Shown: positions 25,601-39,749 of the stretch, in pieces | Layout of the letters: every line of letters begins with the position of its first letter | How positions within the stretch are numbered: the stretch's first letter is position 1 | From: Edolisoma coerulescens | Lineage: Eukaryota; Chordata; Aves; Passeriformes; Campephagidae | DNA: 64,000 nucleotides | Assembly: GCA_013397115.1 (NCBI GenBank) | Contig: VWZW01006950.1 | Location: 964,679 to 1,028,678, forward strand | Reading direction: 5' to 3' | Program-made: the position numbers and the translations under genes | The notes under the pieces: model-generated | Seen by the model: only the letters and a program-made list of their open reading frames with translations | The model's database searches: none | What the model was told of the DNA's origin: nothing

Positions 25601-27204
25601 TCTTGACTAGGGTTCATCTTCTTTTCATTATAGATGCAGTAATTAGTTAACGAGGAGGAACTGCCATTGCTAAAAGACTAAGTTTTAACACAAGAACTCA
25701 ATTGGCATGAACTAGATTTCAAAACCAGAGCCATATCATCTGTTGTTTAATGGGAGACTTCGCAGCTCTCTGTCACACTGAATTTTCTGCATTTGCATTT
25801 GATACTACAGACACACTTTTCACCCTGGCCCTCCACCCCCAGAAATATACACCTCCAAAGGAAATGAGAAGGAAGGATCAATTCAAAGACAAGTGGAAAT
25901 TTAATTCCACCAAAACTGAAAAATTTTGAATAGAATATTTTTATCTAGGTAGTATTTGTGAGCCAGAACTCTGACAAGGACATATTGTAAACTCAAAAAA
26001 ACCCCCATTCCTGTTCTAAAATAAAAGCAGTGCTATTTAATTACTTCACCGATTTCTCCTCTGGCAAAAGCATCAGCTAAGCAAATAAAATATTTTAGTG
26101 TAGAGCTGTGATTCCTTATGGCCTTGGCCAGGTTGACAAATAAAACTAGCATAAACCTCAAAACCTGGGAGGCAAACAGTTATCTCATTAAAGTGCAGCA
26201 CATTAACTTGCCATCAGCTCTGCTGCATGCTGTGCTGTGAATAAATTAAATGTGAATTCAGAAGAATTCTGACTGTCTGTGTCTGACAAGCTTTATTACT
26301 GTGCATATACCAGCAATCATCTCCCCAGTTTTGCAAGAAAAAAACTCAAAACATTAAGAAGGCAAGAGCAAAACAGTCCAAGTTTATCTCTTCTGGCAGA
26401 GGAGTAGCTAAACTTATAATGCCAGACATGGCCTCACATAAATGCTTTGATGGCAATACATAAATGGAACCAATCTTTTGGACAGCCCGCAGTGAAGCAG
26501 ATATTTTGGTCACCTACCATTAGCAGCTTCTCCTTGTGGCCAAACCTACTGAGAGTCTGTGGTTTATGCAAATGCAATCCAAGCTCTCTCAAACATAAAC
26601 GCAACCTGAGCACTGACTCTGATGGACTTTGGCTCAGTCAGGCACAGGGGAGGTCACTGAATAATATATTTTCCTGGGGCAAAAGGAAACATTTCCTTAC
26701 CTTCTGAAGTTCTTTGTCCTTTATTCTTGTAGTTTTACTTTATCTTGCAAGATAGAGAATGAAAAGTCTCCATTGTGTTAACTGTGTTTCATCCATTTCA
26801 GTGAGACAACACTTGACCATGAAAAGCAGGTATTAACATCTCTTTTCCACTATATTTTCTTAGGTTCTATCCCACTAATAAAAAACAGTATTTGTGACCA
26901 TCATCATGAATTTCAAAATGCAAACATAATAAAAACTAATGCATTTTAATCAGGCAAAACCATCAAACAACCAAAACACAAATGAGGACAGAAGTGAGAC
27001 AACCATCACTCTAGCTAGCTCAGGTCTCCCAAGACACTACCAGAAATGTGAGTATTCAAAACTGAAGGCCATCGATCGAGCACAAAGAAGGAATGTGCAA
27101 CTACTTAAGTTTTATATCTGTGCTTACACGATATTATTCTTCAGATGTGCTCAATAATAATGTAATAATATATGATATCTGGCATGAGCTTTTGGAGACC
27201 TTAT
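22683..27204 (-). other. PLCXD3: PLCXD3 intron 1 between LTR and SINE-like element
   Basis: AT-rich intron with one CR1 tail near 25.2 kb and a GC-richer patch at about 25.42-25.56 kb of unknown origin. The part from 25560 to 26300 has TAATTA-, octamer- (ATTTGCAT) and ATTAAAG-type motifs and low repeat content, as conserved non-coding DNA often has. Conservation cannot be judged from one sequence. Confidence 0.6.
25229..25290 (-). mobile_element. CR1 3' tail fragment
   Basis: The plus strand reads CAGAATCACAGTATCATTTA, then GGAAAAGACTTTTAAGATCA and TTGAATCCAAC. This is the reverse complement of a CR1 3' end with its octamer tail. It is about 60 bases long and 5'-truncated. Confidence 0.8.
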
Positions 27205-27280
27205 GGCTGGTTTAGCTCAATGGGTGCAGCATTATGTGGTGACCATCAAAGGGTACGCAAGAGGAGAATTTGGGACATTG
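27205..27280 (+). mobile_element. Possible tRNA-derived SINE head
   Basis: GGCTGG followed by TTTAGCTCAATGGG resembles the start and A box of a tRNA, closest to tRNA-Ile. About 40 bases later GGGTACGCAAG stands where a B box (GGTTCGA) should be, with mismatches. A CR1 3' end follows directly. Passerine birds have a SINE built from a tRNA-Ile head and a CR1 tail (TguSINE1), so this may be an old member. It is too diverged to be a working tRNA gene, and a chance match remains possible. Confidence 0.4.
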
Positions 27281-27299
27281 GCTACTACAAATAGTAGAA

Positions 27300-27780
27300 C
27301 ATGGTAAGAAAGACTTTGAGGTCCTGGAGCATGTCCAGAGAAGGGCAACAAAGCTGGTGAAGGGTCTGGAGCACAGGTCTTGTTAGAAGTGGTTGAGGTA
27401 GTGGAGTGGTTTAGCTTGGACAAGAGGAGGCTTAGGGGGGACTTCATCGCTCTCTACAACTCCCTGAAAGGAGGGCGTAGCCAGGTGGGGGTCGGCGTCT
27501 TCTTCCAAGTAACAAATTAAAGGAAAAGGGGAAATGGCCTCAAATTGTGCCAGGGGAGGTTTAGATTGGGTACTAGGAAGAATTTCTTCACTGAAAGGGT
27601 TGCAAGCATTGGAACAGGTTGCCCAGGGAAGTACTGGAGTCACCATCCCTGGAGGTACTTAAAAGATGTGCAGACATGGCATTAAGGGACATCTCTTAGT
27701 GGTGAATCTGTAGTTTTAGGTTAATGGCTGGACTTGATGATCACAGAGGTCTTTTCCAACTGAAACAATTCTATGATTTT
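27300..27780 (+). mobile_element. CR1 LINE 3' end
   Basis: A clear CR1 3' segment in plus orientation. It carries CTGGAGCATGTCCAGAGAAG near 27325, CCAGGGGAGGTTTAGATTGG near 27550 and GAACAGGTTGCCCAGGGAAG near 27612. It ends GGACTTGATGATCACAGAGG...CCAACTGAAACAATTCTATG at about 27778. It is either a 5'-truncated LINE or the tail of the SINE whose head lies just upstream. Confidence 0.9.
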
Positions 27781-29924
27781 CTTCTATTAAACAAAGCACC
27801 TTGGCCTTTGGCAAAGTAAAATCCTGTAGCTCCGTGCTCATTTAACGTGCAGATGCATTAAACCATATAATGTCAGCAAGTCTCTTGGACAGAAGCACAC
27901 TGAATTTCTATCAGTTCAGATTGATGGGGAATTAAAAATTAACCTTTTAATCATCAATATTTCAATGCCCTATTAGGTTCCATTCAGTAGAGAACGTCCT
28001 TAGCACATGTCCTTACAAAACAATCACAGCAAAGCTGGAGAGGATGACAAGCATTTAACTAAAGAAATTAGAAGGGCATAGAATTTGCCTAAAGCCTCCA
28101 AAGCTATGGCCCATTCCACTGCTAAAAGTTATGTTGCTTCAGAGGACACAATTTAGTCTACAGATAAAATTCATGCATTCCACAGAAGGTTGCCTCTGAA
28201 GTTGGTCAGAGGTCCTGAAGAACCTCAGCCTGCACTGCTGACCAGAGAGACAGTGCTTTCCCAAATGATGTTTTAGCTGCTAAGGAGGCTTGGAGGCAGA
28301 GAAATGGCATTTGATCGGTGGCCCTAAATCCTAGAGTTTCATCACAAAAGACAAAGCATCAGCTCCAAGTCATTCACAGGGAACATGTCTCTGACAGCGT
28401 TACTGAGCTGAAGTGTAATCCTGGAAACATGTAAATTCAAAGCATGGGGCTGCTCTAAGTGCCTGGTACCCACCTGCAGCAGGAAAGTGAATTGTACCTC
28501 TCACACAAAGAACTTCTGGGGAATTAAAGCCACCCTACAGCAAAACACAAGTCCCACATCCAGTTTTCTTCCCCCTATCAGATTTCTCCAGCCAAATCAG
28601 ATAGATCGTGTACAGGTGTTGGGGGAAAAAATAAATTGAGAGAAATGAAATAACTGTAATGTATCTTCTAAATGAGAGTTGTGCAGACACTATGGGATCT
28701 GTCAGTTTAAATTAACTTCCCTGGCATTTAAAGTGGTGAAGAGGTAAAGATATTATCTAGTAAATAATTTGCCTTGACAAATATGCTGTTTTTCTCTGGC
28801 CAACAGTACAGCAATCACTATAACATACCTGAGCAGACACAACTTATGGATGTTCTCTGAGAGGTCCTGCTCAGAGTTCTTGCTGCTCAACTGCTTCTGC
28901 ACTAGCTGGTGTAGGGCACCCATGTGTCCAACACTGCCACACACAGAGAAAACACAGGAACAGAGAATGGGAGAAAACGGTAGCAATGTTTACTCTGAAA
29001 AAGGACTGTTGATCTTTTCAGGGTTTCCTACAAAGACATAAAAACTTTCTAAACAGGTTTTCCTTTTTCAGCTTGTTCATCTGTCACTAGATTTGTCCCA
29101 TATTCTTTGTGAAGCTTGCAAAATAAAGTTTAATTTCATCCCTTATGAACTTTCAACAGGGAGTTGTCACCTGAACAAAAAAACACAGAAAAAGATATGT
29201 ACACATATGCAAACACACCCATACACACATAGGTATTGGAGTCAATCCAATGATTAACACACATCCGAATTATTATATCTACTAAACAAGGGATTACCTT
29301 ACATAATGTGAAACCTTGCTCTTTATAACTTGAAGAGGAAATCTGCTTTCCTGGGGAGGAAAAGTTTTGTCTTGTCTTCAAAACAGCAGATTAAGAAACA
29401 ATCAGGACTCAGCCCAGGATAATTTTTCAGTTCTTGAGATCTCCACTCTCACTCACTCATCCAAAAAAGCCCAGCAACCAGTCCAACATGAAGTGTGGTT
29501 CATTATCCTGTTTGGCTTTGGGTTGGGTTTTTTTTGTTTATTTCAAGGGGGTTTTGTGGTTTTGTTGTTTATTGAGATTTTTTTAAAGAATTAAAAATTT
29601 TACTAAACTTACGCCTGCGTAGAACTTAAGTTTGCTAAGCTACAGGCAGTGTCTGGCCTGGACATCTTACAGTCTACAAGGACAAGAGATGGATAGACAA
29701 AAACAGTGCAAAGGAAGAGAAAGAAAACTACTGGTGGCAGCCAAAAAAGGAGAGAAATTTCAAATCCCTGTTAATGTGGATGTTGGTTTGGCCTACCTGT
29801 ACCCCACAGAGGAAAAGTAACCCTCCTCAGCTCTCCTACACGGGGGGATGTCTAACGAGGACCTGACTCAAAGCGAGATCATGCTCATCTCTGGCAAGTG
29901 TTTGCTCATGAAGATGCCCCTCCT

Positions 29925-29995
29925 TATTGCAGCGGGTTTGGATGAGATCAACTTTCAAGGTCCCTTCCAAATGAAACTATTTTGTGACTCTACAG
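29925..29995 (+). mobile_element. CR1 3' tail fragment
   Basis: GCAGCGGGTTTGGATGAGAT, then CAAGGTCCCTTCCAAATGAA, then ACTATTTTGTGACTCTA matches the CR1 3' end and a decayed octamer tail in plus orientation. It is strongly 5'-truncated. Confidence 0.75.
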
Positions 29996-30616
29996 TTCTA
30001 AGCAGCTGCACAAATTGAACAAGATTTAAAATAACACATAACTACTCCTTTCAGCATGCGAGGCCTGTGCCCAAGTACAGTGCAGATCTTTGATCTTCAA
30101 GCCCTCAAGTAGAACACTCACGTTTGTACAGAGGGCAGAGGGGCAGGTTGGTCCTGAGTCCATTTTTAACAACGTGTTTCAAAGAGCTAAAGTCTATAAT
30201 TCAAGAAAGAAACCCAAGTGACTAAAGCATCTCTTTGCAGTAAAAGTGAGAGTAGTCTTGAAGCCCAGAATGACTGATACTAGTCATTTCACTCAGATTC
30301 AAGGAGAAAAGTGAGCTACAAAGCTCTGTCTTCAGCTGGTTACAATATTTGATGAAGATAAGGTTAATCTTTCTGGTACTTTTAATAACCACCTCTCAAA
30401 TTAGTGGCACAGCTGGTGTCCAACACAAGGATAAGGACACTGAATATTGCCAGCTCCAATGTAACAATTAAGTAGTGATGAACTCTGAGCAGAAAAGCCG
30501 TACTGTGTTTTAACCTCTTTACTGTGAAGACCTGTACACAGAGGATAATTAATTGAGCAGATCACTATAGGTGAAAGCCTAACTCAACAGCTGGAAAAAG
30601 TCATGAATGAATGAAT

Positions 30617-30706
30617 TACATATACACACACATATGTAAAAATATACGTATACACACAAATTAAAAAAAATATTCCTACATACATATGTATTTATATACA
30701 TATGAA
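30617..30706. repeat. AT-rich low-complexity tract
   Basis: Mixed (TA)n, (CA)n and ACATATGTA blocks that form several short palindromes. Confidence 0.8.
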
Positions 30707-33700
30707 TTAAAAATTGTGCAAGACTGCTTTGAATGTGAGCCTAAAAAGTACCCTGAAATATGTACACAGACACCTTCAAAAGGCTGGGATGGATCCTTGC
30801 AATCATTCGTGGCATACTAATCCCACTCACTGTCCTTTCCAGGAATTCAAGAAATCAGCAAGACACCCAGACTGAGACAGACAGTAGTCTGCCCTGCATT
30901 AGGGAAGAGGGAAGCACCCTGAACACGGTCACAGAATGGGGTCACTTTCCAATTGCCTTGAAAACATAAAAAAATTTTGTTCGTAGGGGAGCCCACATGC
31001 ATTTACTCAAGGTTCAAATGGGTCAGCTTAGGGCAATGTGTACGTGGACCTCAGCAGTGACCTAATTCTGACTTCTTGAGAGCATGGCTTCATGGATTCC
31101 AGATGCATTTAGAAATTCAAATTCAAACTTTTACCAGTTCCCATGGAAGTAAAATCATGTATCCATGTTACCCGAGCAAGCCAGCCAAAATCCCAAAAAG
31201 CACTTGTTAAATATGACAAGTATCACAGAAAAATATTTGCATTCTGTTAATCTTCACGTGACATTAAGCACGTGGAAGCCTGAAAAATACATACAGGTAT
31301 TTGTTTCTTCTGAGGTCAGTGCTAGTCATAAACAAGGAATTAAAACTGTTTCCATTAACTTTACTCTTCTGCTGATCACTTACCAAAAAGGCTCCCTGTC
31401 TTTATATTGCCTGTATGGTTTTATTCATTATGTTAAAGCTCAGCTGTTCACACGTCAGGTCCTTACACAAATTCCAAGCATAGGATTCGCTATTCATATT
31501 ACGTATCTTAGTCCACAGTTTGCTTTGAAACAGAGAATTTGGCTGGGACTGATAGTACTGTCTGAACTTTGCAGCCTATTTATCAGTCACATTCATCAAT
31601 TTATTCTCCTATGAGCAGTGGTGAGTAAACTCCCGCAAATTGTTTTCCCACACATAATTGCTTTGTGCAAGAAAGGTTATGAAAGAGTTCAGGGAAGTTC
31701 ACTTGGTCAGTGCATTCAAGAACAACCTTTTTGTAAGTTTAATTTACTATCTCCCAAATGTTTGTAAGCTACTGAACCAGGGTCACAGCCGCACTGCACC
31801 CTATTCACATTCTGACTTTTCCTGTTTTGAGCATATGAGTAAGCATTCAGAATTTAAGCTTCCATAAAACATCTTGAGGACAAAGGTCTACCTAAGCAAT
31901 TCTGATGATAAAGGGATTATACTCTAGACAGAAAAACTGAATACACAGTACTGCTGAAAACGATGTGTTTCCTTATTGCTACACCTTGTTCTGTCTAACC
32001 CAATCTACCCCACTACGGTCTACATTTATAAATTCATTCTGAACAGTTCATATTTGACATCTTACTCTGCTGCAGGGAATGTAAACACCCAAAGAAAAAC
32101 CCTTACCAAACATTACTTTTTCCTCCAAAAATGAATGAGAAGACAAAATACCTAATTCCAATGCTGCAAAATAAGAGTTTGATTTTTAAAATACTGAAGA
32201 TGAAAAATACCACAGCTAATGTGAAAAGACAGTAAGAGGAAAGCAAAACTTGTACAAGTCAATGTGATTGCACTATCTGTTATGCAAGGCAGATAAGTAA
32301 GTCTAATAACTATGAAGGGAAGAAATAAAGTAAGCAAAAAAATTGAGTTATAAAAAATTGTTGAAGCCATGATTAAATATCCTTGATTAACTGTGCCAAC
32401 TATTGCACCTTGTTCAATCTGGAAAGCAACATTGTCCCAGCCCCCTTAATCTCTATATAATATCTAAATGAGTATTTTCAGATATCACTTCCTGCTTCTG
32501 GCTCCTAAAAACCAAATTTCTGCTCCTAAAAGCCAAAAAATTATTCAGTGCTTCAGGGCACATACAGGTGAAGAAATCATTTAGTCATCCAGGTGAAATT
32601 CCTCCTGAAGCAGACAGCAAAATTGGCATTGCGGTGAAATATCCTTTCATAGCCTTGTAAGAAGTAGCCTCTACCTCTTGAAGAATTTTTTAAAACCTTA
32701 CTTATTTAATAAAAAGAAGTTATAATGGTTTGGTTTCTGACAGAGATCTCTGCAAAGTGGTGAGACTATCACACTCTCCAGATCATGCAGGTAACAGAAA
32801 AAGGCTTTTTTTTGTTAGACCTAAATGACAAGACATGTTCATTTCATAAAATATTTCCTATATTATTCAAGCCACTAAGAAATAACACTATTTTTTAATG
32901 TGTGTTCAACTATCAATCTACACTTACACATTCTGTTGTTCAAGAGTGACTGAAAGGTAGTATTTTAGAGGAAAGTAATTTTACATGGTTGGTTTACAGA
33001 ACAGAAAAACCCAACGGGATTAACAGACAATATCTAAAGATTCACACCAAAATCATATTAGAATAGGCTGTTCAACATAGATTGCAACAATTAGCTCCAC
33101 AAGAGAAGTGGCTTTAAAACACTGGAAGCTGGAACATTCTTTAATTCTTGAGTATTTCCAGCTCATCTTGGCTCTTTGCCAAGAGTTTCCATCCCACAGA
33201 TCCTGATTCTGATCTAAGTCCATACCCACCAAAACCTGAAATATATAACATAAGCAGTTAAAACCAAAATTAGAAAAAAAATTAAAAAATCTTTATTTCA
33301 GACATCACAGAAAGGGAAGCTTTCAACAAGAAATCTTCATACAAGTAGTTTCGGTAAAGTGGTCTGTACAGGGGCATTCAGCTCCCTGCAAATGAATCCT
33401 TTACAAGAAATGCACTATTCATAAAATGACCCAGACACAAGTTAAAAACCCTCAAGGTAGGGAAAAACTCAAAGAATAAAAATCCTTAGAGCTTGACCTG
33501 AGAGGCTCTCTTAACAGAACTAGATGGACGTTTTCCATGGTCCTGAAAACACATGCATCTCTCCATCCAGCAGCAGCAAAAGACTTAGAAGTGTTTCAGT
33601 GAAACAAAAGCAAGGTTTATGTCAGTTTTAGTAGCTGGAAACTGCACGAGTATACAAAACAACTGGCAGATCTGCTTGCCCCTGTTCTTGCTCTTCCCTG

Positions 33701-36325
33701 TAACTCTGCATATGGTCACTTCTGGAGAGCAGGACAACAGGGAGATGGCAGTACTTCAAACATAATGTCTTGGTTTGAAATAAATACTTCGGGTTTGATA
33801 TATCTCGCAATTACTGAAATAATACACTTTCAATGACTGAGGTAAAACTTTTTATTTTTGAATGAGAGAATGCCTACATCCCATCCCAAATGGAATATTC
33901 CTTTTTTGCTGTCTTTCATCAACTGCCAATGAAGGAGTGCATTTGTTACTTTCCAAGTTCTTTTCCTCATAATACAGCATTTACTGGAAAATAGACAACA
34001 ACAGTAAGGGCATTTCAGATCAAGGTTTCTTTACAGACCTCTAAGGCCACAATAGGTAATGGTTATTGATGCTGGACTGTTGCCTTGCATGGAAGAAATC
34101 CATTCAAGCCATGGAATAATTCAATTCAATAGACTATACAGCGACTCTGAAACCTCATACTAAGATGGAGTACTTTTTCTGGAAAGAACTCTGATCTCAC
34201 TTTTAACAGATTTCTCTGCTCAATCTATCAGTTGTTCTAGCAGTCTCATCAGTAAAAACATGCAGTTTAATTTCAAGCTGAATATATATGGAGAAAACTG
34301 ACATTTATATTTCACTTCTTGACTACCCCCAGAGTATGCTGTGATAGTTATATTCCTACCAGAAAGCCATTCTGAAAAATCATTGCTCATATTCTTTAAT
34401 CAGACTCAGAAACATTTTCATACCGTGTAGGAAGAGACAGCTCCATCAAAAATATGACTCTCACAGGGTCTCTAACACCAACTTTCTTCATGGTCTTGAT
34501 GTAGCAAATGGTCTCTTCAGGATTTCATAATTTCTAGTATCAGAATAAAATGTGTCATTAAAAGCTTTAAAAGGACAGCTCATGGAATAATTTACGGGAC
34601 ATCATCTTCAACTGACACCCAAGGACACAGAGACTGAAATGCATAGGCAGAGCAAAGATCTCAGCATCTTCTCCTGGTATCGCCAGCTTCCTCCTCTTCC
34701 CTTTAGCTGGGGTAAGCAATTCCTCATCATTTGCTCTTTTTGAGGCTTTGAAATTCAACTTTGACACACTAAACAGCAATACCCTCTTCCTAGGCAACCG
34801 GAGAACTGTGATTATGGAGAACAGCACAGTCAAAAATGTACTTTTATACAGAATGACACTGTCACATACCTGAACCTCGAACGGCCTTCAAAGGCATAAT
34901 GCCTTTATGAGGGTAAAAAGAGGATTGCATTAAGGGTGGAAGGGCTGTTCAAGTAGAATGAACAGAGTAACAAATACTGTGGTGACTGTGGTGTTTTGGC
35001 TTGGTTCTTTCTTTCCTTTGCAGATACAGGGACAGCTCAGAAAGTCAGCATTGCTGCCTAAAAATGAAGATGATAATTTGGTATCATGTGGACCCCCCAA
35101 TGGTACCCCAGCATTTTAACACCCATATTCAGAAACTGTGCAAACTGAAAGTAACAGGAATTCTTTTTCAGTACAAATTACAAAAAAAGCTTCACAGAGG
35201 GAGACGCTAGTCATTTTTTCCACATCACCAGACCTTTTGTTTGTCTTCATCTTATGGAAGTATTTCTACAACACAAGACGTGACTAGCACCCCAGAATAA
35301 CACATGGAGAGATCAAATTTTCTGTCTGGATCTTGCAGAGGTTAAGGATGAAATGCTGCCAGAGAAGCAACAACAGTGTAGGCAGTACCCAAAAATAATA
35401 GTTGAGCCTGCCTAGCTGAAATCTGATGGAAAGTGAGCTACAGACAACCATTAGGGAACTGCCCTGATACAGTATGTGGTCAAGTGTGTCCCATGGGTCA
35501 GGGACAGCTAACCTCCAAGTATCACTGTATCTTGAAAAGTAATATTACTTTTAAGTGTTAATATATTTCCTGGTGTCTTCCCTGCTTTACATTCTCTTCT
35601 AGGAGAATGTGCTTTGACTCCAGCAAATAACAAAAAAACAAATTTACTTCTCATCTGAGTTACACCAATGACTAATTAAGGCCCAACTGGAGGTTGTCAT
35701 CCTCCAGTTTAGGAGAGGTTTCTTATAGTGTAAACAGTCCTATCAGCAGACTGGTTCATGTAAAAGACCTCACTGGTAAGAGAAAAAGAATCCAAAATTT
35801 GCTGCTTGGTAAGTAGTGACTTCTGCATAATCATCAGGCTGTAATTCAATTGGTTTAGACTCTGCCACACACACAACAACCTAGACACAGGCTCCACAGG
35901 TGTTGGCTCTTTACCAGACAGAGCTGCTCATCACAAAACTTCACTAAAAAGTGTACTGCATTTTGACAGAGTTTAAGATGCCCCCTGCAGAGAAGAGCTT
36001 GGGGAGCAAGTCGAGTCATGTAAAAAAATTTGGTCTTCCAGTGCCTGCCCAGGCTTTTCATACAGCACGGGAAAACCATTCACCAAGGCATTCACAGCAT
36101 CAAGTTTTATACAACAACAGTTGTGGTAACTCACCCATAGTCTGGATTAGCAGCAAACTCTCTAAATTTACACTACTCTTCCAAACTTGTCCCTGCTGAA
36201 GAAATATAAATGCATCTTAATTGCTACTCTCTAAACTACTTCTAAATGCTTTCTGCCAGAACATAATCTCAATTCAGGAGAAACCAACAAGGCATGGATG
36301 AACATTTTTTATCACTTAAGAAGTT

Positions 36326-36352
36326 TCTGGAAGTGTTTTCTGGAAGTGTTTT
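36326..36352. repeat. Two-copy 13-bp tandem duplication
   Basis: TCTGGAAGTGTTT occurs twice in direct succession. Confidence 0.85.
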
Positions 36353-36484
36353 GAGGAGAGTTCCCTCATGAGTAAGCCCTCACCAACATGCTGCCAGCCT
36401 GCAGCAGACAGGCGCATCAGCTGCAACAGACAACGACCGGTGCTCCTGGAATCCATCTGACATTATCCACATGCAGCTCAACGT

Positions 36485-36560
36485 GTGATTCCTAGGGATG
36501 GTCCTGTGCAGGGCCCTGTGAGCACCTTCCAACCCAGCTTAATCTGTGAATACTGTATCT
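36485..36560 (+). mobile_element. Probable old CR1 3' tail
   Basis: GGGATGGTCCTGTGCAGGGC followed by CACCTTCCAACCCAGCTTAA and CTGTGAATACTGTAT resembles the last 75 bases of a CR1 element with a decayed octamer. It is highly diverged, so the call is tentative. Confidence 0.45.
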
Positions 36561-39500
36561 CATTTGCAGAAACACCAGACCCACCACCTCTATGTTAAAC
36601 ATCACATTTCTGAGCACGTGGCTAACACTGGCAGTGGTGATTTCTTCCCAGCTGCCTCACCTGTCAGAATCCCAGCCTCTGCCACCCTCCAGGACTCTTC
36701 CTGGATTTAACATGTTTTAAATCCCCCTTCTAAAAAGAACCCCTGACTTTCAATTTATTTTTATCCAACTCAAGTTCATTTCTCTGTGATGCAATACAGG
36801 ACATTATTTTCTTGTGCTTCTTTACATTGGTATTACTTGTATATTTCAATAATGAGCTTGTGTTCTTCTAGGTTGTTAGTGAAATATTAATTAAAAAAAT
36901 TAAAATATTAAATTTTAAATGAAATAGGACCCAAATATGGCTCCAATGAAGAAGCACCCTGTTCACTACCCAATTTTACCAGTTCAGTGCTGCCTTCACC
37001 AGCAAGCCATTCAGATTGACTGACGGGATTCAAACACTGCTACCAAGATTTATTTTGGATTTTTTAGCAAGTATCATACACAACAGGACAACTATAAAGA
37101 AGTTTTAAACTGTTGTTTTGACAAAGTCATTAATCAGCCCCACTCTTCATCCCGAAAGAAATTCCTTGAAGCTTATTTTTTTAAAAGTCATCATGAATTC
37201 ACTGCCAAGAAGAGCAGCAAGAAGTGTGTAACAGCAGGCATAGGCCTACTGGCAAACATCATTTTAGGGCTTCAGTAATCTGATATCTTGGTTTAAATTA
37301 AAGCAATAAAAAATTTAAAGCTATAAAAAAATTTTGTCAACAGCTGTCACTTTAAATATCCTAGCTTGCCACTCATGAAGTATTTCAATACTGCAATATT
37401 GCTTGATCGCAGCATCAAATTGTCAGAACACAGCCCCATTCTGCTGTGAGCTTGCAGAAACCTTTTACCTGCAGGATTTATCACTCACTTTACTAAAACT
37501 TCACAGCAAATTCTCCCACACTCACATTTTTTAAAGAAAGGCCTGGGCTGCAATGGTATACAGACAGTGCTCTCCAAACAGGAGTCCCAAGTACAAAATT
37601 TACTAGATAGAGGTATTGCAGCAATGCATATTTTTGGAACACATGTGAGAACAGCAAAAGTAATACAGTCTTTTCAGAGCCCACAAAAAACCTAGCAGCT
37701 GGTGAAATGCCTGGGTATATCCTGTTATTTAGCAGTAAAATGTGGGCCTTGTCACTGTAAATATCACTTATTTTCCCCAACAGCAATGTAATTAATACCT
37801 CTGTCCCCTCTTTCTCAGCACACATTTTCCTTAACTTTTGCTGAAGCCTTCAAAGCAAAATCAGCCAACAGAAGACTCCTGGGCTATGCTCTAGATGCTT
37901 TCTGAAGCAATGCTGTGCAAAGAGATGGAGCTAAATCTGGCAGTGCTTACCCCTTAATCTCCAGGCAGGGATTTAGGATAGTAACCTAATGGCTCGTCTG
38001 CATCCCTCCAGCCTTCAGAATATTTATGTCCCTTTTTTTTACTTTATTCTCTCTCTTGCATCATTTTGGGAGCCTGGATGAAACTATTGGTGCCTTCATG
38101 CTTTCAGCCAATGCTTATGAGGCTTCCAAGTGCACCTTGCCTCTCTCACCACCAGAATACATTAAAGTTTACAGCAATACGCAACTTGCTTAATAACCTT
38201 CACATCAGGAAACAATCCCACACTTTGGTTCTTTGCACGGGTGACTGAAGGACAGATAAAACTGTCTGTGGTTCCCAGACGGAAAGGGGAAGAAGTGCTG
38301 CCGGACGGCACCAGGGAACATCCAGTGCAGTGTCGAGGCAGTGTTTGCATATAACTCCAAGACACCACATGCACCCCTAATGGAACTCAGAATGTGCTGC
38401 TAACTGGCCTCCCTTGCTCTGCAGAGCTTGCAAACCTCCCATTTAGCTGGACTTGCTGTAACCCTTTATTTGCTTTTCAAGTGAGGCCAGAAACCTTATC
38501 TCCTGCAGCTCACCCTCTAATCCATGGAGATCTGCCAAACCACTTACAGCCTGGTCTCACCTCTGACTGGTCCTTCTTTTCTGAGACCACTTCAGAGGCG
38601 GGTGATGCAACGCTGTGCTCCATATGCCAACACATTTGATGAACAAGTGCTGCGTTCCTGTGAAAAACGTTTCCTTTCCTTGCTGGTATGACATAGTGCA
38701 AAGCACACAAATCTCACATACAAGACATAAAAGCCAGATGTGTCTGCTGTCGTGAGAAGCTTTGTACACCCTCTTTCTCCTCTATGCTTAGGAAAACACA
38801 TGGTTTAAAAGTCACTAAATTAGGATCTACAAAACACAGGTTCATTTTCTATTCCTGCCTCAGCATCCCCCATTTTAATCAAGTAATTTAGTTTTCCTGT
38901 CAATGAAAAGTGGAAAACATCCTGCCATAATACAGAAAATGAAACCTTTATAATTTGTGTTTAGGATGGAGGCTATGGAGATTGTTAAATCATGCACACA
39001 CTTTCCATGCTCTGACCATCTCCTTCAGACGAGCTTTAAGCCTATGTCTTTGGCTCAAGCATCAGCAAAAGCCAGAAGTCAGAAGCCCTGTCCTGGACCA
39101 GCCACACCACCAGTCACCAGAGCTTTTACATGCTGGTATAGAGCTGTATCTACTTGGCTGGCCTAATGTCGAAGTCACCACGTCTGGTCACTTGCACTGT
39201 GATGTCTCAAGGATCTCCAGCTCTACTACTCTTCTCTGTGCCCAGTCCAGCTATCAAAAACTCCATAAATCCTTACCTTCAATGCAACACAGAAATCCAT
39301 GCAGTGTTTTTGACAGCTACTCTTCTGTTCTCTCCAGCATAATTTCTCCAGCAAAATAAAAACTACCTGTTTTCAAGCCATCACACAGCAATAGAACATG
39401 AAAATCCAGCCTAGATCAGAGACCAAAGCAAGAGGACTGGTCTTTTGGAAGAAGCTGTTCAAAAGAGACATGATGAGCCTTGGTGTTCCAGGGCTTCAGA

Positions 39501-39749
39501 AAACAGACCAATAATGCTGTTATGAAACAACCATATGCAGCCTCAAATAACCCGAATTTTAAAGCCCTTCCTTGAAGAGTATTTTCTGTTTCAATGTCTA
39601 TCTCAATTCCACAGTAATTCCAGGAAAAAAAATCACTACATCTGCATCGGGAGACAAACCCCAGAAATTTCAACCTTTACTTACTCTTGTTCCAAGAGTT
39701 CTCCAGACTTCAACTACATCAACATCTTAAAAGATATGTTAAGACTTTG

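Noticed and set aside
27205..27280. Functional tRNA gene
   Set aside because: The A box is near-consensus, but the B box and acceptor stem are degraded. A SINE head is the better explanation.
31165..31614. 149-codon open frame in intron 1
   Set aside because: No recognisable domain, biased toward AT-rich codons and without convincing splice or promoter signals. This length is expected by chance in 64 kb.
37493..37825. 110-codon minus-strand frame considered as an alternative PLCXD3 exon
   Set aside because: It does not resemble any PLCXD3 sequence, and exons 1 and 2 already join in phase without it.
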